Shown here: piece by piece, positions 22,661-35,719 of the stretch
Numbering within the stretch: position 1 is the stretch's first letter
How the letters are laid out: every line of letters begins with the position of its first letter
DNA from: Chelonoidis abingdonii
Lineage: Eukaryota > Chordata > Testudines > Testudinidae
Length of the DNA stretch: 64,000 nt
Assembly: GCF_003597395.2 (NCBI RefSeq)
Contig: NC_133769.1
Location: 43,128,034 to 43,192,033, forward strand
Direction of reading: 5' to 3'
The notes under the pieces: model-generated
Told to the model about the DNA's origin: nothing
What the model saw: the letters and a program-made list of their open reading frames with translations, nothing else
The model's database searches: none
Position numbers and translations under genes: made by a program

Positions 22661-22661
22661 G

Positions 22662-22775
22662 ACCCAGACCTGAAGAAAAATGTTTGAGCTACACAGAGTG
22701 CATCTCTCACCAGCAGAACTTGGTCGAATAAAAGATATTACCTCACCTACCATGTCTCGCTAAGATCCTGGGTCT
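22662..22775 (+). repeat. SINE-like fragment
   Basis: A block with GAAGAAAAATGTTTGAGCT, then TCTCTCACCAGCAGAACTTGG, then AATAAAAGATATTACCTCACC resembles a repeat common in turtles and related to the short element at 19321. No target duplication was found. Confidence 0.5.
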
Positions 22776-23870
22776 AACATTGCTGTAACAACACTGCAAG
22801 CGATGGACTATATTGTGATTTGGACTACACACCCATGCAGGGGAGTGAGAAATCCGCTAATCATCCCAAATGGGTCATCTGAACAATGGGTCCAGGCATG
22901 TAGAAGTAAATGGGGCCCCTGCATTTGTTTATCTCCCCTTCCCAAAGCAGCTGGATGGGAAGTGGGTGAGGAGAGGTAGGGAATGAGTGAATGGAGCCAA
23001 TGAACAGGCCAACAGAGCTGAGCTGGGTGCCACTTGAGAGAGAAGGGTAGTAATTTGTGGCCCCTGTCAGCCACCAGTGAGTTATTTTCCCTTCTGGCAA
23101 AAATTAAAGGATAGATGAAGTGTGTTCACTTGGGGAGAGCAATCTACTGCTCTCCCCACACCCCAAATTAGTGTCTGTGTTTTGTATATTATCCCCCATC
23201 CAAAAAAACTAGTGTGTATTACAGAGGAAGCAACTGTGACCCACATTTATTCTCCAGTGATATCTGGTATGCAGGTGTTAGTTTGTTACTTTCACATTAG
23301 CTGGGGAGAAGGGAGAGAGCAGTCAACTAGCTTTTTAAATAATGCCTTCCTTTATGATAGCTCAATGCTGGGAACATGTCCACTAATTTCTCCTAACCCA
23401 TGAGTCACTGTCAGATTCTGCACCCTTCTACTTGACTAGAGAGGACACAGTGGTGAGTATAGCTGACACAACAATTCTTGGTTCTATCATTAGTAATACT
23501 CTCTGAAAGTAATTCTCACATATTCAAGGGGCAAGTCTTAGTGTTAAAAATGTTTGATCATGGACAGGAATGGAGGATGTGAGCACCATAATATGGTTCA
23601 GCAATATTACTGTTGCTTTCCTCTGACTGCACATTTTGTGAATACCAGGCGCTTTGATACATTTCTGAGCCCTTTGGCATTCTCTTGGTCCTGAGGCTTC
23701 AAAAGTGAACTGTCTCAGCTGAAAAACCCCTATAGGTATAGAGTGTATGCATACATACCTCACGTGGAGCCTGTGTGTACTGGCCTTCTCTCTTGCCACA
23801 GCTGGGGAGGGAAGTAGGATGAAGCTAATAGGATGATACTACAGTGGTTGCTTAGTGTCTGTATCTCATA
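22776..23870. other. No feature recognised
   Basis: Unique-looking sequence with only short frames lacking domains. Confidence 0.45.
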
Positions 23871-23874
23871 TACA

Positions 23875-24262
23875 CAGGCCATGTCAACGCTACAGAATTA
23901 CGTTGACCATTGGCATGCAGCCACTGCAGTTATTAAATTGCTTGTGTGTATCACACTTGGCTCCTTGAGTCATCTGTGCGAGTACTCACCAAGAGCACTT
24001 GCATCGATTGTACAGTGAGTGTGGGGCATTGTGGGAGAGCTCCTGAAAGCCAGTAACAGTCGACATAAGCAAGGCAGTGTCTCTGCTGACACTGAATTGA
24101 CCTAATTACATCAACTGTGACATCTCTCTGAGCAATGTATTACTAAATCAGTGTAAAGAGATACTTACGTCACCCGGAGCCAAATTTAACTGAAGACACT
24201 TCTACAGCTAGGTCGATGAGAGGCAGCTTACATGGACCTAACCCTGTAATGTAGACCATGCC
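23875..24262. mobile_element. MITE-like element with weak inverted ends
   Basis: The left end GGCCATGTCAACGCTACA mirrors the right end TGTAGACCATGCC. Inside are TACGTTGACC and GGTCGATGAG-type phrases typical of the same broad group as the elements at 20911 and 31186. No clean duplication is seen. Confidence 0.5.
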
Positions 24263-24599
24263 ACACAGTGACAGAATGAGCAAACATACACATCTATTTG
24301 AATGAAACTGGTTGGACAGAGTCCCAGGTAAAAAGCAAAGTTAGACAAAGTTAGACAACCGCCTGTCACTGGCCTTCAAGAAATAGTGACTGACAGATAC
24401 AATTATATATTACCTAGACACACAGATGCAATCCAGCATCTCCCATTGGTGACTGTGAACTATCAAACTCCTACAAAAGGTTCTCAGTTGGCCCATTTAC
24501 ACAGCAGAAGGTATGGTCCCATGAGATCAGCGTGTTTCACTTTGAATCGCAAGTAAGGAAGACCACCCCAGAGGCTATGCAAAGAACTCATTTTTTCAC

Positions 24600-24980
24600 A
24601 ATTCATTGAGTAACTTCAGGGACCAAGTAAATTCAGTAAAATTGAAATTTTGGTTAATGAAAAATACAGAAAATGATGACTGACACATTTTCCCAACCAG
24701 AATGACATTTTGAAATCAAGACTTTCTGCAGGACAGTGTCAGGACAGTGCTGATTTCTATTAAAATTTTGTTTTGGAAAAAAAACCATTTTGACTGTGTC
24801 TAAATGTTTCATTTTTGATTTATTGAAATGGAGAATTTTATTTTTTCCAATCCAATTGACTGAAAATTATTTCATTTGCTGAAATTTTTGACTTTTGCTT
24901 TTGTTCTGATTTGGAATGAAAAGAAATTCAAAATGTTGCAACTTCCCGTGGAACGGAAATCCCAAGTTTGACCAGCTCTA
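24600..24980. repeat. AT-rich repeat ending in a CAGCTCTA terminus
   Basis: The right end GTTTGACCAGCTCTA resembles the right end of the 30205-30692 element. The body is rich in TTTTG and AAATT runs. The left end is not identifiable. Confidence 0.4.
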
Positions 24981-26604
24981 AGTGGGATATTTTTTTTTTT
25001 TTAAAACTCTGTCTCAAAGTCACTGTGAGACTTTGGGCAATTCAATTAGAACAGTGACCTGCCTTTTTGACAGCATACAGGAAAGCGAAGTTACCAGCCA
25101 TTCACAATGTTAGGAAAGTTAGGTTGAGAGCAGCATCCAGGGGACTTATTCCCTTCCAAGTAGATGGAAGGGGAATGAATGGACCCTTAACTTTGCCCCT
25201 TCTCTCCATGTGTCAGCAAATGCAGCTGTGATGGTGCAGAGGCGGACATAATATGCTGAAAGTAGTCAACTAACAAATTACTTGCATCCCTGAAGCAACA
25301 GGAGAAACAGAAAGGGAATTGTGAATGTAAGAGTCACAATCCTCTCCCTTTTAATGCCACTCCTCAGTGCAGATTGTGGCATAACATTTGGCTTGACATA
25401 GAGTGATCTTTCATACCAAGGTGAGAGATTTCATACATAAGATGTTTGGGGTCCTGGATGCTGCACTCACTTGTTGAAGTGGTCAAAGAACAGAATACCT
25501 TTTGTTTGTTTTATTAGTCTAAGATTCTTTCTTTGTCTTGAGGGACCAATATATCCCTTTCTCTCTTTGCTTTTCCAACATCATTTTCTCAGATTCTGAT
25601 TGCTTACATTCAGGGTCTTGGACACTGCTGAGAAAATGCTTATTTCCTCAATATGGGGAATGGAAACCGACTGAAAAGCATTCATGTGCACTGCATGAGG
25701 CAGAGTAATACAACCTATTTGTCAAGAATGACCTTCCCCCCAGCAATGTAACACAGTATACTATTGGGTCAAAATTCTATGATTTTGACCCAATAGCGTG
25801 ACATTCCTGAGTAGGGGGAACTGTAAAAGCCTTTCAACTTAACTTGCTTATGTGCTCAAGTCTGTATTGTATAGAATATTTTAAGACAAATCTAATACTC
25901 ATATTATTTCCAAACAATATTTTTGTGCATAAAAAAGTTCAGATTAAACATGTGTTTTATTTGAGTCCAGTTAAAGCAATTATTTTTAGAGTATTTTCCT
26001 TATGGAAATTCCATGCTATAAAAAAGTAAATGTATAATTATATATAATGTATAATGTATATAGTAAAAGTATAATTAGAATGTCTGAAAAATGAACCCCT
26101 AAAAGATCCAGGCAGTTTCCCACTACCATAATCCTCCATCTGTTGCTATTCCCCTACCTCCTGCACAATAGCCAGCTGTCCTTAACCTTACCCCCTCATT
26201 TTGTTCTGTAATGGAAATGTCCTCTTGGATATATACTATTGACTTTCTACATTGTTTATTAAATGTGTAGTAAAAGAATACAGATTAGAGAGTCAGCAAT
26301 TTTTTTGTTTATGTATATGAACACTTGTAACTCTGCTCTGTATACATATGAAAGCAGCTCTGTATTATTGGGGCTCCTGTGGTGACCTCTTTCACTTGGT
26401 TCCCCAAAAACTCATTTCATCTCCAGTCCTGTCACTCAGATTTCTTTGTCCTACAGCAAAGCTATTATGATCTCATTAGACTCAAGTGTAGCTGGTGGGG
26501 GTAGAGCATAGAACATAGCCAAAATCATACAGCAAACCTCTTCCTTTTTATTAAACTCTACCAACACATGCATTCTTAATTATACATTGCATTACACGCT
26601 TCCA
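24981..26604. other. Unique AT-rich stretch
   Basis: Apart from the hairpin at 25761 and an AT-dinucleotide-rich patch around 26028-26070, nothing is recognised. Confidence 0.45.
25761..25796. repeat. Perfect 36-bp hairpin
   Basis: Two exactly complementary 15-base arms, 25761-25775 and 25782-25796 (CTATTGGGTCAAAAT and its complement), enclose a 6-base loop TCTATG. It is isolated from any recognised element. Confidence 0.9.
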
Positions 26605-27372
26605 GAATAGAATCATAGAATATTAGGGTTGGAAGAGACCTTGGGAGGTCATCTAGTCCAATCCCCTGCTCAAAGCAGGGCCAGCCCTAACTAAATCATC
26701 CCAGCCAGGGCTTTGTCAAGCCAGGCCTTAAAAACCTCTAAGGATGGAGATTCTACCACCTCCCTAGGTAACCCATTCTAGTGCTTCACCATCCTCCTAG
26801 TGAAACAGTGTTTCCTAAAATCCAACCTAGACCTCTCCCACTGCAACTTGAGACCATTGCTCCTTGTTCTGTTAACTGCCACAGTGAGAACAGCCGAGCT
26901 CCATCCTCTTTTGAACCCCCCTTTAGGTAGTTGAAGGCTGCTATCAAATCCCCCCTCACTCTTCTTTTCTGCAGACTAAAAACCCCAGTTCCCTCAGCCT
27001 CTCCTCGTAAGTCATGTGCCCCCACTCCCTAATCATTTTCATTGCCCTCTGCTGGACACTCTCCAATTTGTCCACATCTCTTCTGTAGTGGGGAGACCAA
27101 AAGTGGCTGCAATACTCCAGGTGTGGCCTCACCAGTGCTGACTAGAAGGGAATAATCACTTCCCTCAATCTGCTGCCAATGCTCCTACTAATACAGCCCA
27201 TTATGCCATTGGCCTTCTTGGCAACAAGGGCACACTGCTGACTCATATCCAGCTTCTCATCCACTGTAATCTCCGGGTTCTTTTCTGCAGAACTGTTGCT
27301 TAGTCAGTCGGTCCCCAGCCTGTAGCTGTACATGGGATTCTTCCTTCCTAAGGGCAGGACCCTGCACTTGTC
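26605..27372 (-). pseudogene. CR1 LINE 3' end
   Basis: On the minus strand this is the C-terminal end of a CR1 reverse transcriptase followed by the 3' untranslated region. A frame at 27025-26786 has [20 protein letters not shown] and then [14 protein letters not shown], the conserved C-terminal block also present in the 37106 frame. The terminus at 26605-26625 has the CATAGAAT unit, the reverse of the CR1 3' repeat ATTCTATG. The copy is truncated at its 5' side near 27372, as is usual for LINEs. It is not functional. Confidence 0.85.
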
Positions 27373-28079
27373 TTTGTTGATTGGCTTGGTTATTCTGCAG
27401 TCACGAATCCTGTACAGAATACTCTGTCAACACTCAGTCCATGCACAACTTCTTTATCTCATCTTATGTTCCAGGCTCCATCCTGTCCATTGTTATCTTG
27501 TCCATTGTAAATCGTTCCCTGGGTGTTCCCCCTTTGTTAGCATGTATAGACATTTTATTTCCAGCCTGTTGATCCATTTTCCTCTCTAATCCTGTTTCCC
27601 AAGAAATGAGGCCTCACTCTGCTTTTGTTCTTCTTTTTCATATAAGTAATTGTTTTCTTTTTCATTATATTAAGTGTTTTGTGCTTTTTTTTCTTAAATT
27701 CACTATTTAGCAATACAGTTTTAAGACTATTGTAGTTGTAATTATTTGAACCACCATTAATACTCGGTTTAGAGTATAAATAAAGGAGCAGAGGCTCATC
27801 TCCTTTGGTATAGCCCACCTGGGTATAATTTCACCCTGTGAGCTTGTTTTGTTTTTAAAGCATTTTTTGGTAATTTTCTCTTTGCTTTATTTTAATTACA
27901 TTATAAAAAAAAAACCTAGAACTAGCTATAATTGTATTTTTTACCACAGGAAACTTAGATGTAAAACAGAACATAGGCCAATTAAAATAACATTCCCTGG
28001 TCCATACCAGAAGTGGTTCTTTTTAGCCACCACACAATACTGGCCATTTTCAGTATCAGTGTAAATATATAAACAGTCA
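27373..28079. other. No feature recognised
   Basis: AT-rich, T-rich sequence. Frames are chance. Confidence 0.45.
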
Positions 28080-28084
28080 TTGGG

Positions 28085-28385
28085 CCAGAGAGAGAGAGAC
28101 GTTGCAGTGCAGGGCTAGGGACTAGGGCACCAACCTGGGAGCCAGGAGACCCAGTGTCCAGTCTCTCTGTTCCAATCACTCTTAATTATCCACAGTGGAA
28201 CAACTTTAACAGGAGAGAGTGAGGAAGCCCTAGAGCAGAATATTTCATAGCTCAGTTGTTTAAACACTCTTTTGTAAAGCAGCAGACCCCCATTCAAATA
28301 CTCTTCTGCCGACAGCGAAGGAGGAATTGAACCTGGATCTTGCTTATCCCCAGTGAGAGTGCTAACCATCGGGTTAAAAGTTCTA
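28085..28385. repeat. Possible tRNA-like repeat fragment
   Basis: Segments such as CTAGGGCACCAACCTGGGAG and the later TGCTAACCATCGGGTTAA resemble amniote repeats with a tRNA-like head. Ends are not defined. Confidence 0.35.
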
Positions 28386-28439
28386 AAGTGGGCACCACTA
28401 CCCTTGCTTTGTGTGGAGCAGGCACTTAATTCATTCCCA

Positions 28440-28800
28440 CAAGAAATGCCTGAGTCCAGGAGATGGGTTCCATTTGTGTATCTCTAGCAGTGATAAGCAC
28501 CTCCCTGTAGACTAGATTTAGGTGCCTATCTCTGTTAAGCCCCACCCTTTCACTGACGCCTCTTGTTGGTGTCTCCCATTGGCTAGCTTAGATGGCTCTC
28601 CGTCTAATGTGCCGGCTTTTGTAGATTGCATTCTTAGTTAACTACCACTCTCCCTTGATTGTATCGGGGGTCTAGGCACCTGACTCGGCTTTCTGGGTTC
28701 CAGAGTTGTTCCTGTGATTTTTTTTTCCCCTAGGAACCTAAAAGGTAGACACCATGACACTCAGCATTGCAATGCCTAAGTCCCTTTGTGGATCCTACCT
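28440..28800. repeat. Possible palindromic repeat
   Basis: The phrases TTTAGGTGCCTA near 28518, GTCTAGGCACCTGA near 28670 and AATGCCTAAGTC near 28772 suggest mirrored arms of a diverged repeat. Weak evidence. Confidence 0.3.
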
Positions 28801-30204
28801 TTCCGTCTAGTCTTTTGTAAAAACCTGTGTATACTAAGAACAGCTCGGGACAAAAATGTTGAGTACAGTAAGTGACTTTTCTTTTGTTGCTGGATCAGTT
28901 ACACCAGTTCATTTCACCCAGATTTGCATGTAGGTATATCTATTTCTTTGTGCAATATCTCTCTTTCCCTTGTTTTCACTCCACATCCAAGTCTTCACTA
29001 GCATCCACCCACAATGATCTGTTGTTACATTTCCATTATGTGTTGCAATAATCAAATTGCAATTGTGCCCTGATGAGTTCACATTTTTTGTCATCTTGCA
29101 CAGCCACAAAGCATCACGTACATCTATTATATTGCCACTTACTTAGCACAATAGATGATGCCTCTGTACAATAAGTATAATGAAAGTAGAATATTTACCT
29201 CTTACAGGAGTTACACTTACTACAGATTTATAGCATTTCCCATTCTGAGTATAAAGAATACCAAAAACAACATGGTAAAAATATAGTAAAAATGAATTTA
29301 AAATAATGTGCGCTGGATACCACCTCAATATATAAATAAAAACAATAATCTAGATTAAAACAATTCTAACAAAAATTATGCAGGGTTGTAACCACATCTA
29401 CAAAATACATGTCAGCCAATATGTATGTTTAGTCTTTATTGTTCACTCATAAAATGCTTTATGATATACAAAAGTGTCTATCGTTATTCATTGCCTAATC
29501 GCATTTAACAAAATTAAATCTTGGGAGGTATGGTAGTAACCTTGTTGTACTTTGTATTCGAAAAATCTTTATTATAGATTTCACAGATTTTTGAATGCAT
29601 GCAACATGATGCTGAAACTTTCAAAATAATTATCTCAAACACTGATCTCACTCAGCTTCTTTGTTAAATGTTAACGTATTACATCTAGACATAATTAGAT
29701 GCATATAATTCCAAATTTAGTTGTCCTGAGATCTTCCTCTGATGTTATTGAAAGCCCTATACTGCATTTTATGTGATATCCAGTAATGACAGTCTACTGT
29801 GGCTTCCAATTAATGTCAACAAATTAAATTTGGCTTTCATGAAGTATTTTTCTCAAGAAAATTACAAGAAAAGATGCAAGAATACATTTGCATTCCAAGT
29901 TTGAGTCTTATAAAATAAAAATCAGCTGTTGTGCAAACTTTTACATGTAGCTAAAATATGCTTATGATGACTTAAATTAATACCTGTGCAGTGTGACAGA
30001 ATCAAGTATTTTAAAAGTTTAGCAATTATATTTTATATACGTTATTATTTCTGAATACAAATTGATGTGCTATGTTAATTTTTTGATTTATGCAAATAGT
30101 GTTTATTGTTCTTTTAATTTATTTGCATGGCCAGATTGCAAATATACTGCACAATTAACAACGCAAAACAAGAACACAACACAGTCAAGCACATAATAGA
30201 AATA
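28801..30204. other. Unique AT-rich sequence
   Basis: No repeat or coding signal seen. Complex AT-rich composition around 29400-30120. Confidence 0.4.
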
Positions 30205-30692
30205 GAGCTGGATGATTTTTTAATATATTTATTTATATTTTTATTTTTTTGGTAACCAGAAAATTTGCCCCAAACTACATTTTTGAAGCCTACCAAAATG
30301 ATTTACAAATTCAGCTCATTTTCAGTAAATAGTTTTGGCCAGGGAAAAAAAAACCTGAAGGAAAAAAAATGTGGATACTTTCTAACTGCTTTGTCCCAAG
30401 ATTTTTAAAATAACCTACTTTCATTTAAAATGATATTTTGGAAATAAAATATCCATTCAACAATAATGTTTTGAAAATACATACATATACTCATGTTTTT
30501 AATATGAAGTATGGATTCAAAATCTTCAATGTTCTAAATGGTTTGCTTGATCTGAACAATGTTGAGGTTTTTTTCGTTTTTTCATTTCAGCTGGAGTGAG
30601 GCGGGAAATCAATTTCAATTCAAAATGAACTGAATCTATCAGATAGCTTGGTTAGGCTTCCAGAAAAAAAATAAATATTCACTCAGCTCTAT
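30205..30692. mobile_element. AT-rich MITE-like element
   Basis: The left end TAGAGCTGGATGA and right end TCACTCAGCTCTA are inverted copies, and the interior is AT-rich with long A and T runs. No transposase frame. The target duplication is unclear. Confidence 0.5.
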
Positions 30693-31182
30693 CACAAACA
30701 TGGAAAGATGGAAAGCCATTCATTTGAATGTAATAAATAGCTATATAGATTTAAGGTGGACTACTTATTTTAAAAGCACGTAGTCAAGTGCTCCAAAATC
30801 TTTGACTGAAAACTAATCAGTACTGAGTTTTCCAGTTTCCAAGTTTGAGCTGCTTCTTTCTAAATATTTTGTCAGAATTGTTTTAGTATCCCTAAAACTT
30901 TTGCAGAAGTTAAATACAGAGCAGCAGATTCCCTTCTTTCCTAGAGCTTTGCTCAGTGCAGAGGGGGGCAGGATGTCAGGGAGCTTGTTGTTCTTTCACA
31001 TGAATGGTGCAAGGGACTCCAATCAGTTAAGAATTGAATCCCAAATATTTTGCGCTCTCTGGTTGTCAGCAAAAATTTGAGGAAAGTTTGAAAACAACAG
31101 ACTTCAGGATGTCAAGTTTCAGAGTAGGTTGGTCACTTGTTGGAGGCCACATGATTGATGTCACATGGTATTCTATTTCTCT

Positions 31183-31492
31183 TAGGCTTGGTCTACACTG
31201 GGTGGGGGGAGGGGAATCGAGGAATCGATCTAAGTTACACAACTTCAGCTACATGAATAACGTAGCTGAAGTCGACGTACTTAGATCTATTTACCGCAGT
31301 GTCTTTATTATGGTGAGTTGACTGCTGACGCTCCCCTGTCGACTCTGCCTGCGCCTCTCACCGAGCTGGAGTACAGGAGTCAACGGGAGAGCGCTCAGGG
31401 ATTGATTTATTGTGTCTAGACTAGATGTGATAAATTGATCCCTGCTGCATCTATCGCTGCCCGCCAATCTGGCCGGTACTGAAGACATACCT
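31183..31492. mobile_element. Palindromic MITE-like element
   Basis: Ends TAGGCTTGGTCTACACT and TACTGAAGACATACCTT are roughly mirrored. An internal hairpin at about 31228-31290 has arms built on AACTTCAGCTAC and GTAGCTGAAGT, and a second at about 31410-31450 on TGTCTAGACTAGATG. A possible TTA duplication at the ends would fit a PIF/Harbinger-type transposase, but this is inference. The 102-codon frame at 31291-31599 is a by-product. Confidence 0.6.
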
Positions 31493-31735
31493 TTATTCAC
31501 AGACTTCATTCCTCCAGAGTCCATCCAGACTCCATGGAAAGTGAAAGAAGTCATTTTCATTTGGCTTCTCTGAGGATGAGTACTTATGCGAGTGAGCACT
31601 CTGCTAAGTAACTATTTTCAAACTCTCAAATTGTTCTCCCCGCTCGGTTCTCTTGCAGATAATGGGCTAATACACATTATGTTTCTTACAATTCCCTGCA
31701 TTAGTGGGATTTATTATTTAATATTTCTCCATTAC

Positions 31736-31985
31736 TAAGGCCTGGTCTACAACAAAACTTTACTTCAACATAGCTATGGTGCTTAGGGATGTGAGAGTGA
31801 TAACTCTGATGAGCTAACCCCTGCTGTAGCTAGGTGGATGGAAGAATGTTTCCATTGAGCTAGCTATTATAGTTCAGGGAGGTGGCATTCCTACAGCAAC
31901 AGCAAAATCCCTTTCATTTCTGTACACTGTGTCTGCACTATGGGGTTATGCTGCCATAGCTACTGTGCTGATCCCTAAGAGCAAA
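31736..31985. repeat. MITE-like fragment
   Basis: Starts TAAGGCCTGGTCTACAAC and ends near GCTGATCCCTAAG, resembling the terminal phrase of the element at 31183. Decayed. Confidence 0.4.
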
Positions 31986-32581
31986 CAAATTTCTGCTGCT
32001 TTTCCTTTGTCAAATGGCACTGGTTTCAATGAGGCTACTTGCATGAGTGAGTGCTGAGCAGTGAGAGTAAAGCCCCACAGATTGGCCCCTTATGAATACA
32101 GAGAATAGTTCATGTGAGCAGTACAGTTAATTGTGTCAATCTTGAAATCACATAAGCCCTACTTTACAGATCAGTCAAACTTTTCAGATTTATTATGTTT
32201 GTCTTAAGATTTTGGCCTGAGAGAGGAGTAAATCAGACCCGCCAACAAATAACTGTCATTTTCTATGACTATAAACCTAACCACTAACATGTACACTCTA
32301 AGTTCACTGCAATTTTGATTCCCCCACCCCATACTTGTCCTATATAAAAAGAGGAAGAAAGAAATCTTGAATCTCCAGCCCAATCTTCAGGCACCACAGA
32401 TCTTCCCCAACCATTACCCTTGGAGGATGGACCTTGAAGGTTTATTAATTAACTTCTGTTTAAAGAAAAAAATATGAAAAGATCTTTCACTGCTCAAATG
32501 CTCAGCCTACCAAACCCACTCCCTTCTGGAGTTTTTGGTCCAAATTCACCATGGTCTAAACCAGCTTTCTTTGCCCTAGAC

Positions 32582-33117
32582 CAGTGTTCCAGACTGTGGG
32601 TTGCTACTATCAGGAGGGATGAAAAAGAGTGGGACAAGCAACATCAAGACAGCAGAGAGAAGGTGTAAGAAGCAAGGGCAGAGGATAGGCACTCTAGGAG
32701 GACTGTGGCCAGTACCCAGGTCCCACCTTGCCTGCCAGGACCTTCTGCCAGAATTTGCAGCACCTTCTTTTGGTGCTGCAGGAAGCCCTGAGCAAGCAGG
32801 AGGGAAGTTAGGGAACAGAGATCCATGGATCCAGCTGTGGAGAGGCTGGTCTCTGCTGGAGACAGCAGAGTCCAGCGGCTGGTGGTGCTAAAAGGAACTT
32901 CCCAACCTGACAAGGAGCTGTGGTGCAGGGAAGAGAGATTCTGGGGCAAGGGTGGTCCTGCCTGTACCAGGCTGCAATGACAACTCCCTCCTGAATAATC
33001 CACCCCACAAAAAAAATCTAAACTAGAGCCATTGCCCTTGGGGAGTGGGGAGTTGGGTCATGTTTACAAAAGTTATCCCAAATGAGGTTGTGGCATGAAA
33101 TAATTTGGGAAATGCTG
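32582..33117. mobile_element. hAT-like nonautonomous element
   Basis: The 536-bp element has mirrored ends CAGTGTTCCAGACTG and AATTTGGGAAATGCTG. Flanks CCCTAGAC (32574-32581) and ACCTAGAC (33118-33125) match at 7 of 8 bases. Overlapping frames on both strands inside it lack transposase motifs. Confidence 0.7.
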
Positions 33118-33734
33118 ACCTAGACCCTGATACAGGACCTGTGGAATCATGGAGGTTACTGTGTTGAAATGTGGCTGCAACTTGTACTCTGAGAGGTTCA
33201 CAGTGAAGCCACAACAGCTGCTAGTTTTGACCAGGAAAGAGAGATTATTCATCTTTGCTGTAACTGGAGTTCTTTGACATGTGTCCCCTATGGGTAGTCC
33301 ACTTCCAGTGCTCATGCCCAATAAGCCTTTGATTGGAGATCTTTACTAGCAGTGCCTGTTTGGCCTGCACATGCGGGCCAGACATGCTCACACCCTGTAC
33401 CAAGGATATACAGAGCTGCCTGGGTAACCCATCTGCACTTCCTTCTTTACCACATAGTTCCATGAGAAGTAACTCTGAAGCAGATGGGTGGAAGGAAGGA
33501 TAGCAGAGCGCCCATAAGGGGACACATCTAAAAGAACTCCAGTTACTGCACAAGGTGAATAACCTCTCCTTCTTTCTTTAGCATCCTTATGGGTGCTCCA
33601 CTTCAGGGCATTTCTAGTCAAAACCCCAAAAGGAGGAGTAGGCTTCAGAACTGGATCTAACACTGAAGTAAGAACTGCCATAACAACAGCAGCATCTCAT
33701 TAAGAGGTATGTATTAGAGTGTTGTGACTGAAAG

Positions 33735-34772
33735 GGGTAAAAAGTGAAGTGGCAAAGTTTGTAGATGATACTAAACTGCTCAAGATAGTTAAGACCAAAG
33801 CAGACCATGAAGAACTTCAAAAAGATCTCACAAAACTAAGGGATTGGGCAACAAAATGACAAATGAAATTTAATGTGGATAAATGTAAAGTAATGTACAT
33901 TGGAAAAAATAACCCCAACTATACATACAATATGATGGGAGCTAATTTAGCTACAACAAATCAGGAAAAAGATCTTGGAGTCATGGAGGATAGTTCTCTG
34001 AAGACGTCCACGCAGTGTGCAGCGGCGATCAGAAAAGCAAACAGGATGTTAGGAATCATTAAAAAAGGGATAGAGAATAAGATGGAGAATATCTTATTAC
34101 CCTTATATAAATAAATAGTATGCCCACATCTTGAATATTGCATACGTATGTGGTCTCCTCATCTCAAAAAAGATATACTGGCATTAGAAAAGGTTCAGAG
34201 AAAGGCAACTAAAATATTTATGGGTTTAGAATGGGTCTCATATGAGGAGAGATTAAAGAGGCTAGGACTTTTCAGCTTGGAAAAGAGGAGACTAAGGAGG
34301 GATATGATAGAGGTATATAAATTCATGAGTGATGTGGAGAAAGTAAATAAAGTTATTTACTTGTTCTCATAATACAAGAACTAGGAGCCACCAAATGAAA
34401 TTAATGGGTAGCAGGTTTTAAACAAATAAAAGGAAGTTCTTCTTCACACAGTGCACAGTCAAGGTGTGGAACTCCTTACCTGAGGAGGTTGTGAAGGCTA
34501 GGACCATAACAGCCTTTAAAAGAGAACTGGATAAATTCATGAAGGTTAAGTCCATAAATGGCTATTAGCCAGGATGAGTAAGGAAGGGTGTCCCTAGCCT
34601 CTGTTTGTCAGAGGGTGGAGATGGGTGGCAGGAGAGAGATCACTTAATCATTACCTTTTAGCTTCACTCCCTCTGGGGCACCTGGCATTGGACACTGTTG
34701 GGAGACAGGATACTGGGCTAGATGGACCTTTGGTCTGACCCAGTACTGCCGTTCTTATGTTCTTATGAAAAT
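33735..34772 (+). pseudogene. CR1-family LINE, RT C-terminus and 3' end
   Basis: The sequence begins inside the reverse transcriptase at the active-site block: codons at 33755-33772 read KFVDDT, so the catalytic Asp pair is present. Frames 33863-34114 and 34148-34372 continue with NVDKCKVMYIGKNN, KDLGVMEDSS, and then [16 protein letters not shown] and [20 protein letters not shown] stop near 34112 breaks the frame. The tail carries the phrase CTTTGGTCTGACCCAGTA and ends in two TTCTTATG units at about 34755-34770. It is 5'-truncated and lies inside the older DIRS relic. Confidence 0.85.
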
Positions 34773-35719
34773 ATGTGCACTGAAGCTCATGTTGCTGCTT
34801 TGCAAATTTCAGTAATTGGAAAATTTAACAGTGCCAGGGAGGCAGCCTGGAATCTTGCTGAATGGGCCATGACTCTTGAAAGGTAGTGAATATTGGTAAT
34901 CTAGTAACAAACAAGAATACAACTGGAAACTCACTTTGAAAGTCTCTAGATAGAAATTGTGGATCCTTTGAATCTGTCTACAACTGAAATAAACTGTCTG
35001 TGATACTTTCTGAATGGCTTAGTTCTGTCCAAATAGAATAATGCAGTTCTAACATCCAAGGTATGGAGGGCAGCTCCCTCTCTAGAGTACTGAGGCCCTG
35101 GAAAGAACACAGGTAGGCTGATAACTTGGTTAGTGTTGAAACTGGGGATATTTTAAGTATGAACTTGTGATGTGAGCATAATGACATCTCATCACTGAAG
35201 AAAAATGAAGGGAGGATTAGTCATTAATGGTCCTAGTTCTGATCCTGTATGCTGTTTTCACAGATAAATACACCAGAAAACACTTAACTAAGAGCTCAAA
35301 AGGAGGTTTCACAAGAGCATTAAGGACCAAGTGCAAATCCCATATAGGAGTTCTCTAATTTGTGGGGAAAGGCGCCTAATGCTTTGATAAATCATGTCAC
35401 TATGGAATTAGCAGAAACTGAAAATCCTTAAGCCAGGTAATGAAAACCTGTAATATCTGGCAAATGGATTCTGATGGACCTCTATAGAAATACCTGACTT
35501 CTTTAACTCTAACAGGTAATCACGAACTGCAAAAGGGAAAAATGAACAGGAGAAAACTAATTCTAAGTGCTTCAGTGGTGAAATGTCTTCCATTTCTGAA
35601 GATACGTTTTTTCTAGCAGAGATCCTTCTGCTGTTTAGTAAGATCTGTTTTATCTCTGCTGAACAGGCAACCTCTTTCCCCAAGAACCATCAAGGAGCCA
35701 TGTTCTGAGTCAAGGAATA

